A stretch of DNA of 64,000 nt, from the NCBI GenBank assembly GCA_021229015.1, contig CM037780.1, positions 61,375,323 through 61,439,322 of the forward strand, in the 5' to 3' direction. A program made the position numbers and the translations under genes. Every line of letters begins with the position of its first letter. The first letter of the stretch is position 1. The notes beneath the pieces are model-generated. The model saw nothing but the letters and a program-made list of their open reading frames with translations. It did not search any database and was not told the origin of the DNA. The stretch is from Solen grandis. Its lineage: Eukaryota; Mollusca; Bivalvia; Adapedonta; Solenidae. Of this stretch, positions 47,367 through 58,537 are shown one piece after another.

Positions 47367-47989
47367 GTATGTAGATTTTAAAGCAGCTCGTTCACAGATG
47401 ATAGGTGAAAATGAAAAAAATATCTTCTTTTCCGTATTAATGTTGGTTAAGACTGTTTCCTGAAAATGAAGTCCGCAAATGTAGGTCTCATTGCACGAGA
47501 AAAACGCCATTTTCGCAAAAAAAACGGTTAAATATAGAATGCGGTTGCTTGCGGTGCCACGTGCCACGACCCTTACCAAAGTTCCGGGTAGCGAATTTAT
47601 AAATTAAACATTTGAAGTGAGTGCATCCGGAAAGCGAGAATATGGTCAGTTTTATGCCGGTGTAACGAAATGGTATTATATTACATTATGTTGTTTTTTT
47701 GTTTGTTTTTTTTTCAATTTCGGAAAGCGGAAAAAATCGCACACGCCCAAGTCAGGGCTGGATAATGAGGAAGCAACAAAATATTGGTGAACATTACCCA
47801 TTCAAAGACGTGAGAATTACTAGATAACTTTAAAAGGTGAAAATATATCAATTGTATATATACAAATGAGTGAGCATTTCTCAATTAATAAGGTGAATAT
47901 TACTCACTCATGCACTTGATCATAATAAACTGAATTTGGTGAAGATTGTCATTTAAAGGAAAATTCATTCAGTAGGTAATATTCATCAT

Positions 47990-48420
47990 AAATGGTAAAC
48001 AGTACTCACTAAAATAGGTGAACAGTACTTACTGAAATAGGTGAACCATACTCACTAAAATGGTGAACAGTCCTCACGGAAAATGGTGTAACCATACTCA
48101 CTAAAAATGGTGAACAATACTCACTGAAATAGGTGAACCATACTCACTAAAATAGGTGAACAGTACTCACTGAAATAGGTGAAAAGTACTAACTAAAATA
48201 GCGGAACAGTACTCACTGAATAGGTGAACAGTACTCACTAAAATAGGTGAACAGTACTCACTGAAATAGGTGAATAGTTCTCCCTTCAATAGATGAATAG
48301 TACTCACTGAAATAGATTAACAGTACTCACTGAATAGGTGAAATGGATGAACAGTACTCACTGAAAAAGGTGAAAGTACTCACTGAAATAGGTCAACAGT
48401 ACTAACTCTAATAGGATATC
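47990..48420 (+). repeat. ~24-bp minisatellite in intron 6
   Basis: About 17 imperfect units of GGTGAACAGTACTCACTGAA with ATAG, many with small deletions or base changes. Looser copies (TGAGTGAGCATTTCTC and similar) extend upstream to about 47860. Confidence 0.9.
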
Positions 48421-49049
48421 ATTAATAGTACTGTACATATTGTTCACCAAAAGAGCTGAGCACCATTCACACACAAAATTGAGTTGTTGTTTTTTATCTC
48501 ATTAGGTTAAAAGTATTTTTTTCATGTATGTGAGTGTTATTCACTGAAGTTTTGTATTTTCTGAGTATGTTTTTTTTTATTGTACGAAATAAGATTTTAA
48601 AAAATGAAACAGAAATTTATGGTAGAAAAACAAAGGCAATGAAGACACTTTCGAACGTTCAAAGGTTGGTAATTTACTTGCATAATATACTATCCTGTAG
48701 ACTACCCTAGCTATGTTGCACATTTATCGCTTATCTTTGCCATCACCTGGTTTGGAATATAGCTTTTGAGATTAAGCTTATTAAAAATATAAATATATTA
48801 GTTTTAATGGACCCAAACTTTAGCATCGCCTACAAGTAATCAAAATTTGGGCTACCGGTATTTTCACATTTTTCAAATAAAACACCTGCTTCTTGTTGCT
48901 TTAAAGGTCCATTTTATATCATTTTTATATCCATAATGATACACTTTTCATGAAAAAGACATGGACATACTGTAGATTACCGCAACTGGTATATAATGTG
49001 TAAATATCTGCTGTGAAAAAAAAAAAAAACAGATATGCGCTGAAAATTT

Positions 49050-49425
49050 TGATCATGATTTCGTATGTATGTCAAAAACTTTCATTGTTTACATTTTGCA
49101 TTGGCGAATATCAACAGTCTCTTATTGGATATAATTTGAATTTAAAAACCCGTCGACGAATCACAATTTGTTTATTTGCTCCATCATCAATTTATGTAAT
49201 CGCGATTAGTTAACGGAGACAGACAATATGTTTATGGAAAACGTCAGAAAATTGACAAGATATGCAAATCAGGTATTTTTGTTAACAATTAAACGATCTT
49301 TTAAACGAGCATGTACAAATTGCGTCTCTTAACAAATCTGCAACACTCAAGATGTTTTTCTGTCCGAAGAATATACACTGCTTTTGGAAGAATGGGCCTT
49401 TAAGATTAAAATAACTGCGCTAAAT
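49050..49425 (+). pseudogene. Decayed copy of the nested gene's first exon
   Basis: The stretch from CGAATCACAATTTGTTTATT (about 49156) through GCTCCATCATCAATTTATG and GTCAGAAAATTGAC to TGCAAATCAGGTATTTTTG (about 49263-49281) matches exon 1 and the start of intron 1 of the minus-strand gene at 55997-55853. Similarity continues in the intron (TTTTCTGTCCGAAGAAT near 49357). Here the start codon is lost and a TAG/TAA pair breaks the frame (about 49206-49213), so this is a non-functional duplicate in inverted orientation. No matching second exon was found downstream. Confidence 0.7.
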
Positions 49426-49445
49426 ATTAGTTTATATACAGTCAA

Positions 49446-49801
49446 ACCAGCATTAATGGTCGTCTCTACTGTGAACAAAGATTAGTGACGGGGTGTCAAG
49501 CAAATGAAAAACCAGCATTAATGGTCATCTCTACTGTGAACAAAGATCAGTGACGGGGTGTCAAGCACATGAAAAACCAGCATTAATGGTCATCTCTACT
49601 GTGAACAAAGATCAGTGACGGGTCTACTGTGAACAAAGATCAGTGACGGGGTGTCAAGCAAATGAAAAACCAGCATTAATGGTCATCTCTACTGTGAACA
49701 AAGATCAGTGACGGGGTGTCAAGCAAATGAAAAACCAGCATTAATGGTCATCTCTACTGTGAACAAAGATCAGTGACGGGGTGTCAAGCACATGAAAAAC
49801 A
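49446..49801 (+). repeat. 65-bp tandem repeat, about 5.5 units
   Basis: Units start ACCAGCATTAATGGTCATCT and are almost identical. One shortened unit (from TCTACTGTGAACAAAG, about 49623) is inserted. Confidence 0.95.
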
Positions 49802-50451
49802 GCTACCTTCAGATAAGGGCCATTTTCAATTTCCCTTGCGTGACCTTTGTTCACAGGTGGTACTATATATATAAGTGCATGTGTGTGCTATGTTGCACTA
49901 AGATCTGTCAAAAAATAAGTGGACAGTTGTAAAAGATTGTTGTGAAACAATCACACATTATTCACAAAAATATATTAGAAAAAAATGCATTTTTATTTTC
50001 AGCACAGCCATTTTTTTTCGCCAGTGGTCATCAATCGTCGCAGGCCTCGTTTTCTTCATGGTCATAGTGACGTGTTCAACTTCAATCTCCAACGCAGGAG
50101 ATCTCGCGTAGATGCGGAGCCAATTCACTGCGCCTGAGTTTGGTTATGTTTTCACGGTTGTCATAATTTATCTTGACTTATGACTTAGTTATAATACTTT
50201 CATGTGGTTGTAGTTTGACAAACCACTACGGCATATACTAATGTCTCGCCCATTTCTTCGAAGATATCTATCCGGCTAGACCGGGAATTGCCGAGAAGAT
50301 ACGATTGTCTCCTGACAGCCTAATGTCAGTTGTCACTTGCTTGAAGGGGAAGCGGAAAGCTAAGCGTCGGTAAACTTGGCGAAAAACTAAAATTGTAACA
50401 ATAATAAACTCAATAATAAACAATAATAAACTCATACATCATTTGTCTTAA

Positions 50452-50505
50452 GGCCTGGAAGATGCTGTCTGATGAGGGTCTCCTTTGTATGCTTATACAG
50501 TATTG
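50452..50505 (+). repeat. Possible MITE fragment
   Basis: GGAAGATGCTGTCTGATGAG and GTCTCCTTTGTATGC resemble the middle of the copy at 58141-58307 (AAGATGCTGTCTGATCTGAG). Confidence 0.4.
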
Positions 50506-50825
50506 CAGTTCAGATTCCACACAGTTTGCATGACAAAGTAAATGCCATTTACATTTCACATGTAAAGATCAGCAAATTTGTATTAGTCATAATTTTAATA
50601 TAAAGAACACATTTCGTGAGTAAATGAGTAAGACATACTGCGCGCCTGTATTTCTCTACAGAGGTCAGTCTGTCAGTCCATAGGCGAATGATTATATTAT
50701 CAACAATATTTCTTTGAATAAAGGAAGAATGAAGTAAACAATTAGCTTCCGAGCTGACAATTCTAGTGAGGTGTGCATACTAAGAACAATATAATTTTGA
50801 TTATCCAGTAGCACTTACTATTATC

Positions 50826-51110
50826 TATTATTTGGCAGTTCTCCTGGTGCGACATTCTTTTATTTGGCGGTCTCCTGGTGCGAGATTCTTTATTTGGAAG
50901 TTCTCTCTTGATGCTACATTCTTTATTTGGCAGTTCTCCTGGTACGACATTCTTTATTTGGCAGTTCTCTTGGTGCGACATTCTTTATTTGGCAGTTCTC
51001 CTGGTGGCGACATTCTTTAGTTGGCAGTTCTCTTAGTGCGACATTCTTTATTTGGCAGTTCTCCTGAGGCGACAGTCTTTATTTGGCAGTTCTCCTGGTG
51101 AGACATTCTT
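50826..51110 (+). repeat. ~31-bp minisatellite, about 9 units
   Basis: Units of TCTTTATTTGGCAGTTCTCC then TGGTGCGACAT. It lies between the stop of the nested minus gene and unique DNA. Confidence 0.95.
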
Positions 51111-51251
51111 TTTTTCACTAATTTCGCATTATTTTCTCTGATCACTATACAAACAACATGAAAAGAAAATGTCTGGATTTTATTTTTCAAAGCTATTTTG
51201 ATTGAGTTAATAAGAAATAAGTATACATGTACATTAATTGAGACTGATGCA

Positions 51252-52121
51252 CTACCAGTTCTGCAGCTGTAGATATCCACTGGCAATCATTGCCAGCATG
51301 GCCATGAAACGACTGTCCAGATACAGTACGGCATGTGAAAGATTCACATGAAACAGGTCAACGTCTTCCACACAAAGGCGGGCATTTTGTTCCCCATTTT
51401 CATCTTTATATACCACGAATTCATATTCAAAGTAGAACGTCTTGTCTATCTTGTTATATAGTATCTTATCTCCATCGAAAAGAGTAAACTCTCCTTGATT
51501 AAATACGCTCTGTTTGCAGATAACCATCTGAGTTAGCCGTCTTTTTGTGTCATATGCGCCGTCTTTGACGAAAACTGTTCTTAAAAACTTAGATTTTAAG
51601 CTTCTCCCGTCTGTTTTATTTTTATCTACCAGAAAGTCCAGTCTGAATTCGGATGGTTTTGTGAAGTCGATTGAGTTTAAACTAAACTTCAGGAAATTAG
51701 GGTTTAATGTAACGATGGTTTCATTGACTACAAGACGCCAATTCTTTGAAATAATGCTATTCAGTTGGTTGATGATCTTTTCTGGTTTAACCGTGGCCGT
51801 ATTGAATCTTCCCTCCACAATGACATAGTCGAAGAACTGGTGGCTTACAGCATCGGTTCTCAGAAGAAAAACTTCTTCGGTTGTCCAGCGATTTAAATCT
51901 GCAACACGAAGGCAAGGAACTTCGTCTAGAGACATTGCTATTTTTTCATCTCCGATGCAGGCCTTCATCTCATCTACATGAAGAGGCCGTGATGGAGTAA
52001 GTTGTAGACCAACATTGTAACTCTTTTCTTGCCATGACTTAAATTTGTGTACGCAGTCGCCATGTACATCTTTCATTTGACCGATAGGGCATAAAATTTC
52101 ACGGCATGTAGGCGAGGCGTC
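51252..52121 (-). CDS. Receptor-like gene, exon 4 (terminal)
   Basis: Acceptor ATTCTGTTTTCAG, phase 0. It begins DASPTCREILCPIGQM; a long extracellular-type stretch has several N-glycosylation sequons (NETI, NKTD, NLSH) and ends FMAMLAMIASGYLQLQNW and stop. A possible donor (AACTG followed by GTAGTG) just at the stop would let the frame continue into an unseen exon. Confidence 0.75.
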   Translation of the reverse strand, partial: DASPTCREILCPIGQMKDVHGDCVHKFKSWQEKSYNVGLQLTPSRPLHVDEMKACIGDEKIAMSLDEVPCLRVADLNRWTTEEVFLLRTDAVSHQFFDYVIVEGRFNTATVKPEKIINQLNSIISKNWRLVVNETIVTLNPNFLKFSLNSIDFTKPSEFRLDFLVDKNKTDGRSLKSKFLRTVFVKDGAYDTKRRLTQMVICKQSVFNQGEFTLFDGDKILYNKIDKTFYFEYEFVVYKDENGEQNARLCVEDVDLFHVNLSHAVLYLDSRFMAMLAMIASGYLQLQNW

Positions 52122-52526
52122 CTGAAAACAGAATGATTAACATTTTATAACCATTGCCAATTAACTCATTGATAGTTCATGTTACTTTTAATTGTACATG
52201 TAGATTTATCCTAAAGGCATAGATGCTAAGTATATAAATATTAAGGATTATTCCTGAAAAGGAGTGAAATAATTACATAAATATGAGTTTTCCGACTCAA
52301 GTAGGTAGAATAATAAATTATTTAAAAAAAAAAACAATATCAACTTACTCAACCTAGCAATCAAATAGCTGTGGTCATTCTGCCTCATCATATAGACCAG
52401 TAATGAGGGGAAATAAAACATGACACCCGTTTGTACGAGTGGTAAATTGGCATTGATTGGATGATGTGTGTATACATGTGTGAGGGGATGTTACAGCATG
52501 TAATGAAGTATCATGTGTACACATAC

Positions 52527-53314
52527 AGTTTTCTGGCGTTGATTCAGACATTTGCGGTGGGTGTTATCTTCCGTCGTTCCTCTCCGGTCCCTCTGTGATT
52601 CATTATATCTTGTTGTGTCAATGACCATCATAAATGTTTGAAACGTAGATTTTCCTCCAGCTGTGTTTAAACAGTGGCCATCCTCAATTGTTCCCCCCGT
52701 GTTGCAAATATAACAAAAAATATTTGCGTAAACATTCCTCTGTACAATCGGAGAGAAAAGGCCACTAGAGCATCCTTCAATAATTTGTTCTCTGGTCTGG
52801 TTTAGATTTGGTGGTACTTCAAATGAATCATCATAACATCTATCTGTAACATCTGTGAAACATTCTTTGAATTTGGTGTTATCTTCAAACGGAGGTTCGA
52901 AATGCAAATTACATTTCAAACTTGGATGTTCCAGATTTTGCAAAAGATCTGCTATAGACGCAACAAACCTATCGCTGCAAATCAGGTCAGAATTCCAGGG
53001 CAAGCCGTCTGTAACATTATGGCATTCAGCACAAACAGGATTTTTAAAAGTAAGACCTTTTTCTTCGGAATAAATCGGGTACATACTTCCCCAAATAGAG
53101 ACGTTCACACTCCCACAAGCAGGTTCGCTCTGGCTTAGTTTGTAATCTGGTGGACATCTGTCCACCATCAAGAAGTGTTTGTTCATGGATATATCGTCAT
53201 TTTCAGGTAAACGAGGTTGAAAGCATTGCCTGTCAGATTGCTTTGAATGGTCAAAAGGCCTCAAAGGGAAACAGCAATCATCCGTTTTCTGGCAATCAAC
53301 ATTGCAGCTACAAC
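52527..53314 (-). CDS. Receptor-like gene, exon 3 (somatomedin-B-like)
   Basis: Acceptor ACTGTTCAAG, donor GTATGT. Encodes CSCNVDCQKTDDCC (spacing C-x-C-x3-C-x5-CC as in somatomedin-B domains), then MVDRCPPDYK, CAECHNVTDGLPWNSDLIC, VPPNLNQTREQIIEGC and NIFCYICNTGG. It has more than 20 Cys, so an oxidising extracellular environment is likely. Confidence 0.85.
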
Positions 53315-53673
53315 CTTGAACAGTAAAATTAGCATTCCAAGTAAACAATACAAGTATGTTGAATTGTTGATAAAATATCTGTTGTAATAACTACAAATAT
53401 GTTAAGACTTTATTGAACCAAAATATTTAATTGTTGTGTGTAATTTCAATTATTGCAAAATGCCAATGATAATTGGACAATAAGTAAAATTACATGTGCT
53501 GCCTCTATCGTTTCACACAGCGCTTATTCTACCACGAAATTAAAGAGTTTCCAAGGCAGGTAACAATGTGCAAGAACTTTATTTAAATACTTTACTAAAG
53601 ACACTTAAATATAAAATAAAAAAAATATTGTTGCATTTAACGCGGCCCTCGGAATTTAATTATAGATCAAGAA

Positions 53674-53734
<61 letters not shown>
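53674..53734 (+). repeat. (CA)n(TA)n compound microsatellite
   Basis: About 11 CA units followed by about 18 TA units, within intron 2 of the nested gene. Confidence 0.95.
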
Positions 53735-53736
<2 letters not shown>

Positions 53737-53782
53737 CACTTATTACTCATAGATCTTCCGCAGTCATCCTTATTTTACTTAC

Positions 53783-54022
53783 TGCTGCAACATGGTACAA
53801 CCCCTGATGGGTATAACACATCATCACTCGGAGGGTCCCCCGTGTAACACACATTTCCAAGAGGACAGAAATCCGCCAGTCCCTTCTCAAAAATACCATA
53901 AAAGGTCGGTATACAAGATACATTCCTACAAACAGTCACGCAGACGGCGAAACAGAAGTATCGTTTGGTGTCCATCCCGTCCTCTGGCGACGTATCGCCA
54001 TACGTAAGCTTAAATACTTCAT
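53783..54022 (-). CDS. Receptor-like gene, exon 2
   Basis: Acceptor GCGTGTCTTTCCAG, donor GTAAGT, phase 1 at both ends. Encodes EVFKLTYGDTSPEDG, RYFCFAVCVTVCRN, CPLGNVCYTGDPPSDD and VVPCCS, leading straight into the somatomedin-B-like motif. Confidence 0.8.
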
Positions 54023-54279
54023 CTGGAAAGACACGCCATGATGTGAGAAAATGATTTAACACTCGTGACTAAATTTAAATAAGGTTGTTAATTGAAAAGT
54101 AACGCATCTCTAGCTATGGTTACCTTACCTTCTACTGACACCTACAATAGAACTTACGGCTAAATCAACTCAGTGAATCATTGAAGCATCTGATGTATGT
54201 TGTAAATATTCGTAATAAGGGTCGTATAGACGGATACTATAAATACTAATCATACGTTTAAACGTCACATCTAGGTGTT

Positions 54280-54345
54280 TCACCTAAGCAAACCTTGCTC
54301 ATGGTGAGCTTTTAGGGTGGGTCAGTGTCTGGTGTGCGTCGTGCT
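54280..54345 (+). repeat. Fragment of the AGCTCACCTGAGC element
   Basis: GTTTCACCTAAGCAAACC, TTGCTCATGGTGAGCTTTT and GGTGTGCGTCGTGC resemble the left end of 32470-34031. Confidence 0.5.
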
Positions 54346-54349
54346 TCGG

Positions 54350-55630
54350 GTACTAAGCACACACACAAACTGTCTAAAATTATAGTCAAATATGAGAATG
54401 CATTTTTACTTGCGATTGACTTTTCTTGGATACATTACGGGCATAGTTATCAACAAGGCTTAATAAATATAACCAAAACTCTACACACAGATGTACGCTA
54501 GTATGATGCACATCAATGTCAATATACACTTAATGAAACTTGTAAGTACTCCGATTTCAAACTTGTAGAGAAGATATATATTCCAAAACATATGCCCAGT
54601 AAATATTAAGATGTGCATTGGCTCAATCTGTTGCCTGCTTTAATAATTTTGACGTATAATCAACTCTGTGAAATCAATTTTCGTGGATAGCTATAGAAAA
54701 CCAAAATTCTGTTATTTTGAATACGACAAATGCTATAGACAAAACTTTAGTCGCAGTACTTATAAGTTTCGTCTAGTATATATCTTTGCTACATTACAGA
54801 CCGAGACGTCACGTACGTATCATGTCAATTTGATTAATACTATGTTGCATGAATTCATCTTTGAGTTTCTATCAAACATACTAAAATGTAACGAATGTAT
54901 TCTCATAAAACTGTAAGCCATTCCTTTAGTAGTGGCATCATCGCTAACCCCATTGTTTATCGTTGAATTACGATTTGAGACTTACATATATCCACTTTAA
55001 TTGTTAAAAGGAAATACTTCCAGATCAAATTCCACTCCGTGACTGATAATTATATTTTACATGTAATCGTTACCGTAGATCACAAGTTTAACATCGTTGT
55101 AAAGGGCCACACGATGCCGTGTATACCAATCTTTGTTGATAATACAACACCGCTTTCTATTGGCGTACTTTCTAATAACACCTAGAGGGTAGACGTGTCG
55201 AGAATCTAATATGAAATTCAAGAAAACATTGTCCTTCTCTTCACCTTACAATTATGGTAAAAAATCAAATATATGTATTTGTTGCTTCTATTCACGTGTT
55301 TGTTTGTTGTTGTTGTTGTTTTGTTTGTTTGTTTGTTTGTTTGTTTGTTTTTGTTGTTGTGTTTTGTTTGGTTTTTGTTCACAGAAAGTGATAATGGAAT
55401 GATATGATTCACTTTTCTTTAAGTGTTATTATGCAAATTATAAATATGTAGACACTGTATAGGACAACATTTTTACGACTAACTTCCAAATGATTCATAC
55501 GAAGTTTAGTTAACGGCTCCTGGTTATCGAATTTGAGGATACTGACCAGACACATCACAACATATTCAGAGCGGACTCGTTATTTTTTCAAATGTCATTA
55601 CACTGAGGCTACTCAGACTTTCTGGCTGTA
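54350..55630. other. Intron DNA, no gene seen
   Basis: First intron of the nested gene. AT-rich; contains a (GTTT)n run at 55300-55352. Confidence 0.5.
55300..55352 (+). repeat. (GTT)n/(GTTT)n microsatellite
   Basis: GTT units change to GTTT units. Confidence 0.9.
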
Positions 55631-55852
55631 ACGATTCCTGATAGAGAATGATCTATATTTACTGTATATTTAAAGGCACATTATTCCTCCAAAAGAAGAA
55701 CAAATTATTCGGACAGAAAAAACAAAATATGTGTACAGATTTGAAGAAATGTAATCCGTATATACATGTACTCGTTGACAACAGCAAATCTACAAGGCAT
55801 AAATAAGAAAGTTTTTTTTTACTTAAGACAATTCAATTGTTTACAAAAATAC

Positions 55853-55997
55853 CTGATTTGCACATTCCGCATGTCTTCGTCAATTTTCTGACGCTTTCCA
55901 TAGAGACTTTCCGTATGTCTCGAATCGAATAGCGAGTACATAAAATTGATGATGGAGCTGATAAACAAATTGTGATTTGGCGATGGGTCAGTCTCAT
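55853..55997 (-). CDS. Receptor-like gene, probable exon 1
   Basis: The ATG at 55997 gives MRLTHRQITICLSAPSSIL, a weak signal-peptide-like start, then SVRKLTKTCGMCKS. It ends with one base before the donor GTATTT, which fits the phase of exon 2. The open frame continues upstream of this ATG to 56138, so the start is not certain. Copies at 49050-49425 and 56367-56466 support it as part of a duplicated unit. Confidence 0.5.
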
Positions 55998-56160
55998 TAA
56001 AATCAGATTCAGTATGCTAACTGGATCTGACCACATCGTATAGAGGGTCGTCTCAGATTGACCTTTGTATAAGCCAATCAAATCGGCGGCTACAGAATCG
56101 TTTAATATATCAGGGGGAAGTAAACGCAGCAATCTCACAATAGGGTAGAAAGATGTTTAA

Positions 56161-56262
56161 GTGGCCGGGTAGCTGATTCGGTAGAGCGGTAGCTCATTCG
56201 GTAGAGCATTCACCCTGTAAGCAAAAGGTCCCGGGTTCGAGTTCCGATCAAACTGGACATTT
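56161..56262 (+). repeat. tRNA-like sequence with duplicated A box
   Basis: GTAGCTGATTCGGTAGAGCG and GTAGCTCATTCGGTAGAGCA are two copies of a D-arm/A box in tandem (21 bp). They are followed by CACCCTGTAAGC and the B box GGTCCCGGGTTCGAGTTCC. The T-stem is imperfect and the duplication breaks a cloverleaf, so it is a tRNA-derived SINE head or tRNA pseudogene and not a working tRNA. Confidence 0.65.
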
Positions 56263-56366
56263 TCCTCACCCTGTAACAAATGTTTTACCGAAGTCAGTTT
56301 GAAACGCGCTATTTAATTGGTTTAAAATCGAGCACTTGTTTATGCATATAAATTACTTAAAAGGTC

Positions 56367-56466
56367 AATCTGACGTGACCCCTAATGCGATGTTGTCAGA
56401 TCCTAATCGCGGATAGTACATGAGTGCAAATTAGGATATGATTTTAATGAGATTGGCGATGGGTTT
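56367..56466 (+). repeat. Inverted copy of the nested gene's 5' flank
   Basis: AAAGGTCAATCTGACGTGAC, GATGTTGTCAGATCC and GATTTTAATGAGATTGGCGA match, in inverted orientation, the minus-strand sequence just before and across the ATG at 55997 (56080-55985). The two lie head to head with the tRNA-like sequence between. Confidence 0.75.
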
Positions 56467-56469
56467 TCG

Positions 56470-57690
56470 TATTCATTTTTTCCGAATACGGCATACACCA
56501 ATACAAAAAAGATGGCGTAATTGATCAGCATTTTCAATGCGTTTGATTTTATTTCACAGCAGATATGTGCATATTATGAAATAAAATGGGCATGAAAGTT
56601 CAGTTTTATCAGCGATTTATTTCTATTGGACACCTTTCTATTTAGATATGTACAAAATACATGTAGATCGATCTATTTGATCGGCCTCCCATTGTCTGTA
56701 GAAATATCTCAATGGATTGTATCCTATACTTCGAGAGCTGTCTTCGGAATCACCCATATGCTGGAGTGTGAAGTATAGACAAAGAACAGACCTTTGGTTT
56801 GACAGTGTAAAACAGTTCACATACAAGGCGATCGAATTTGAAGATGACTTGAGATTTACAGGGTCGAATCATATCGTATATAATAATATCATTAAAAAAG
56901 GGGGGAGAACACTGTTTTCGGTTAATTTTTGAATATGGCACTTTCGTACTCTATAATGTGGTTCATTTACGTTTGAAATGAATCAGAATAAAGACTCTAT
57001 GTTGTTCTTGTGTTGTTTTCTCTCTTATAAATTTTATAATAAAAATGTGTTTTAATATTTCAATCGAGCTTAACAGCTGCCGGGACTAGCTACTTCCGGT
57101 TTCAATTTGAAGTGAATAAAAAGTTCATTCCTCAATGGCCAATACATTTATATTGATTTAGGTAACTGCAACAAAATTTTCAAAATCTTGATAAAAAAAT
57201 AAAGATACATCCTTATAATCGATACTCAGTCCAGTGGTAATATTTCCTTTAAAATAGTTTTAAATCCCATTTCCCTTGAAAAAATAATTTTGTTTATATT
57301 CGATTGACCAATGAAAACTCTCCTTTTTATTCACTTGAAAGAAACCGGATATAGCTAGTTTCGGGATTGTGATAGAAAATCCGTCACAATAACGTTTAGG
57401 ATATTTTATTTCTTTCATTCTAAACACAATATGGTCCATTTACAATGTCATAGTTGTGTAAAAAATCGATTTCCCACTGTTGGTCTCAAAACAATGTCCT
57501 CCCTTCCTTTTTAATGTTATCATTTTACAATAATATTTGCCCCTTCAACCTCGTGCCCCTGTGTTGTTGGCCACACTCATCCATCCGCAGTGATCTCCCT
57601 TGCACGCATTCTCAGCAACTGCTAATTATTACAAAGAAATAAAAAAAAATGATTTAATAGACCAATGTTGGAAATAATTAATAATAATTT
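56470..57690. other. Intron DNA, no gene seen
   Basis: AT-rich. Open frames at 56638-56941 on both strands lack motifs. Confidence 0.4.
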
Positions 57691-57749
57691 AGACCGATGC
57701 ATCTTAACACTTTAGCTTAATTGATGACTTTGATGGTGTGCCATTACGC

Positions 57750-58075
57750 ACTACTAGAACTATTAAACATATGTCTACATGTATGTTTTAAAACTGATAT
57801 TGATTTGAATTATCTGATATTTTACATAACCTTGTCCGGAGCTTTTATAGTTTTGTCATCTGCTTTTATTAGCTTTTTTTTTTAAACATAAACTAGTAAA
57901 GTACCTTGATGTCCATCTTAAATCTGTTTTTTAATTTCATGTTTTTATGCTTTTTCGTTATATTTTATATGTATTTGTTTACACTTTTTTGGTGAGAATA
58001 TAATTATGTATGTTTATTGTACAACGTCATTGAATATCATGTAAAGAAATAGGCGTTTCATCAAATAAACACGTT
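57750..58075 (+). repeat. LINE 3' UTR copy
   Basis: TATCTGATATTTTACATAAC, CTTGTCCGGAGCTTTTATAG, TTTGTCATCTGCTTTTATTA and CTTAAATCTG recur, in order, at 61325-61450. It ends near AGAAATAGGCGTTTCATC, like 61828 (GAAATGGGCGTTTG). Confidence 0.75.
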
Positions 58076-58140
58076 TAACGTTTGTGTATGTCCAGAGTGT
58101 CAGTTTACTTATGAATGTCGAGTGATATGAGTGTAACTAT

Positions 58141-58307
58141 TTAACCCTTTCACTCGTGGATATCTATGTTCAAAGTTATGACTTGTTGAATATTGATTTA
58201 CTGGAACTGAACTTCAATATTGTATAAGCAAATATAAGATGCTGTCTGATCTGAGTCTGCTCTGTTTGCCAGTGCGTCAAAATAAGTCTATGTGAAGCAA
58301 AGGGTTA
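58141..58307 (+). mobile_element. MITE, diverged copy
   Basis: Ends TTAACCCTTTC and CAAAGGGTTAA; subterminal GTGCGTCAAAATAAGTCTAT parallels GTGCGTCAAAATGAGTCTAT in the full copy at 11135-11376. Confidence 0.75.
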
Positions 58308-58537
58308 AGCAAGGAGCGTTCATTTTGAAGTATTGTAACCGGCCATCTTTTTATCATTTCAAAGTTGTTCAGAAAGTGTAATACCATGCTGAAATGTGGT
58401 TAGCAAGGCAACATAAAAAACATTTGATTTCTGTATTTATTCTTGTCGAAACCTTGCCAGATTAATAAGGCAAAAAATGAGTTGTTTGTTTCTACTAAGA
58501 TATCCAAAAATTCGAGTCAATAGGTCAGAAAAATCTT

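Larger units (their letters stand above)
51252..55997 (-). other. Nested receptor-like ectodomain gene (whole locus)
   Basis: Exons in order of transcription: 55997-55853, 54022-53783, 53314-52527, 52121-51252. All three junctions keep the frame and have GT-AG ends, giving 680 residues. The order is a short weakly hydrophobic N-terminus, a Cys-rich part, a somatomedin-B-like CSCNVDC..DDCC motif, a segment with PVCAECHNVTDGLPWN, and a membrane-proximal-like segment. This order is known from large bivalve sets of adhesion/secretin-type receptors, whose 7-helix domain follows. Here the last exon stops after a short hydrophobic stretch (FMAMLAMIASGY), and I found no 7-helix exon downstream to 47.4 kb. 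So it is either truncated, a secreted ectodomain, or has further exons I missed. It lies antisense inside intron 6 of the ten-exon gene. Confidence 0.65.

Noticed and set aside
47990..48420. CRISPR array
   Set aside because: Units are contiguous 24-bp repeats without unique spacers, in a eukaryotic intron.
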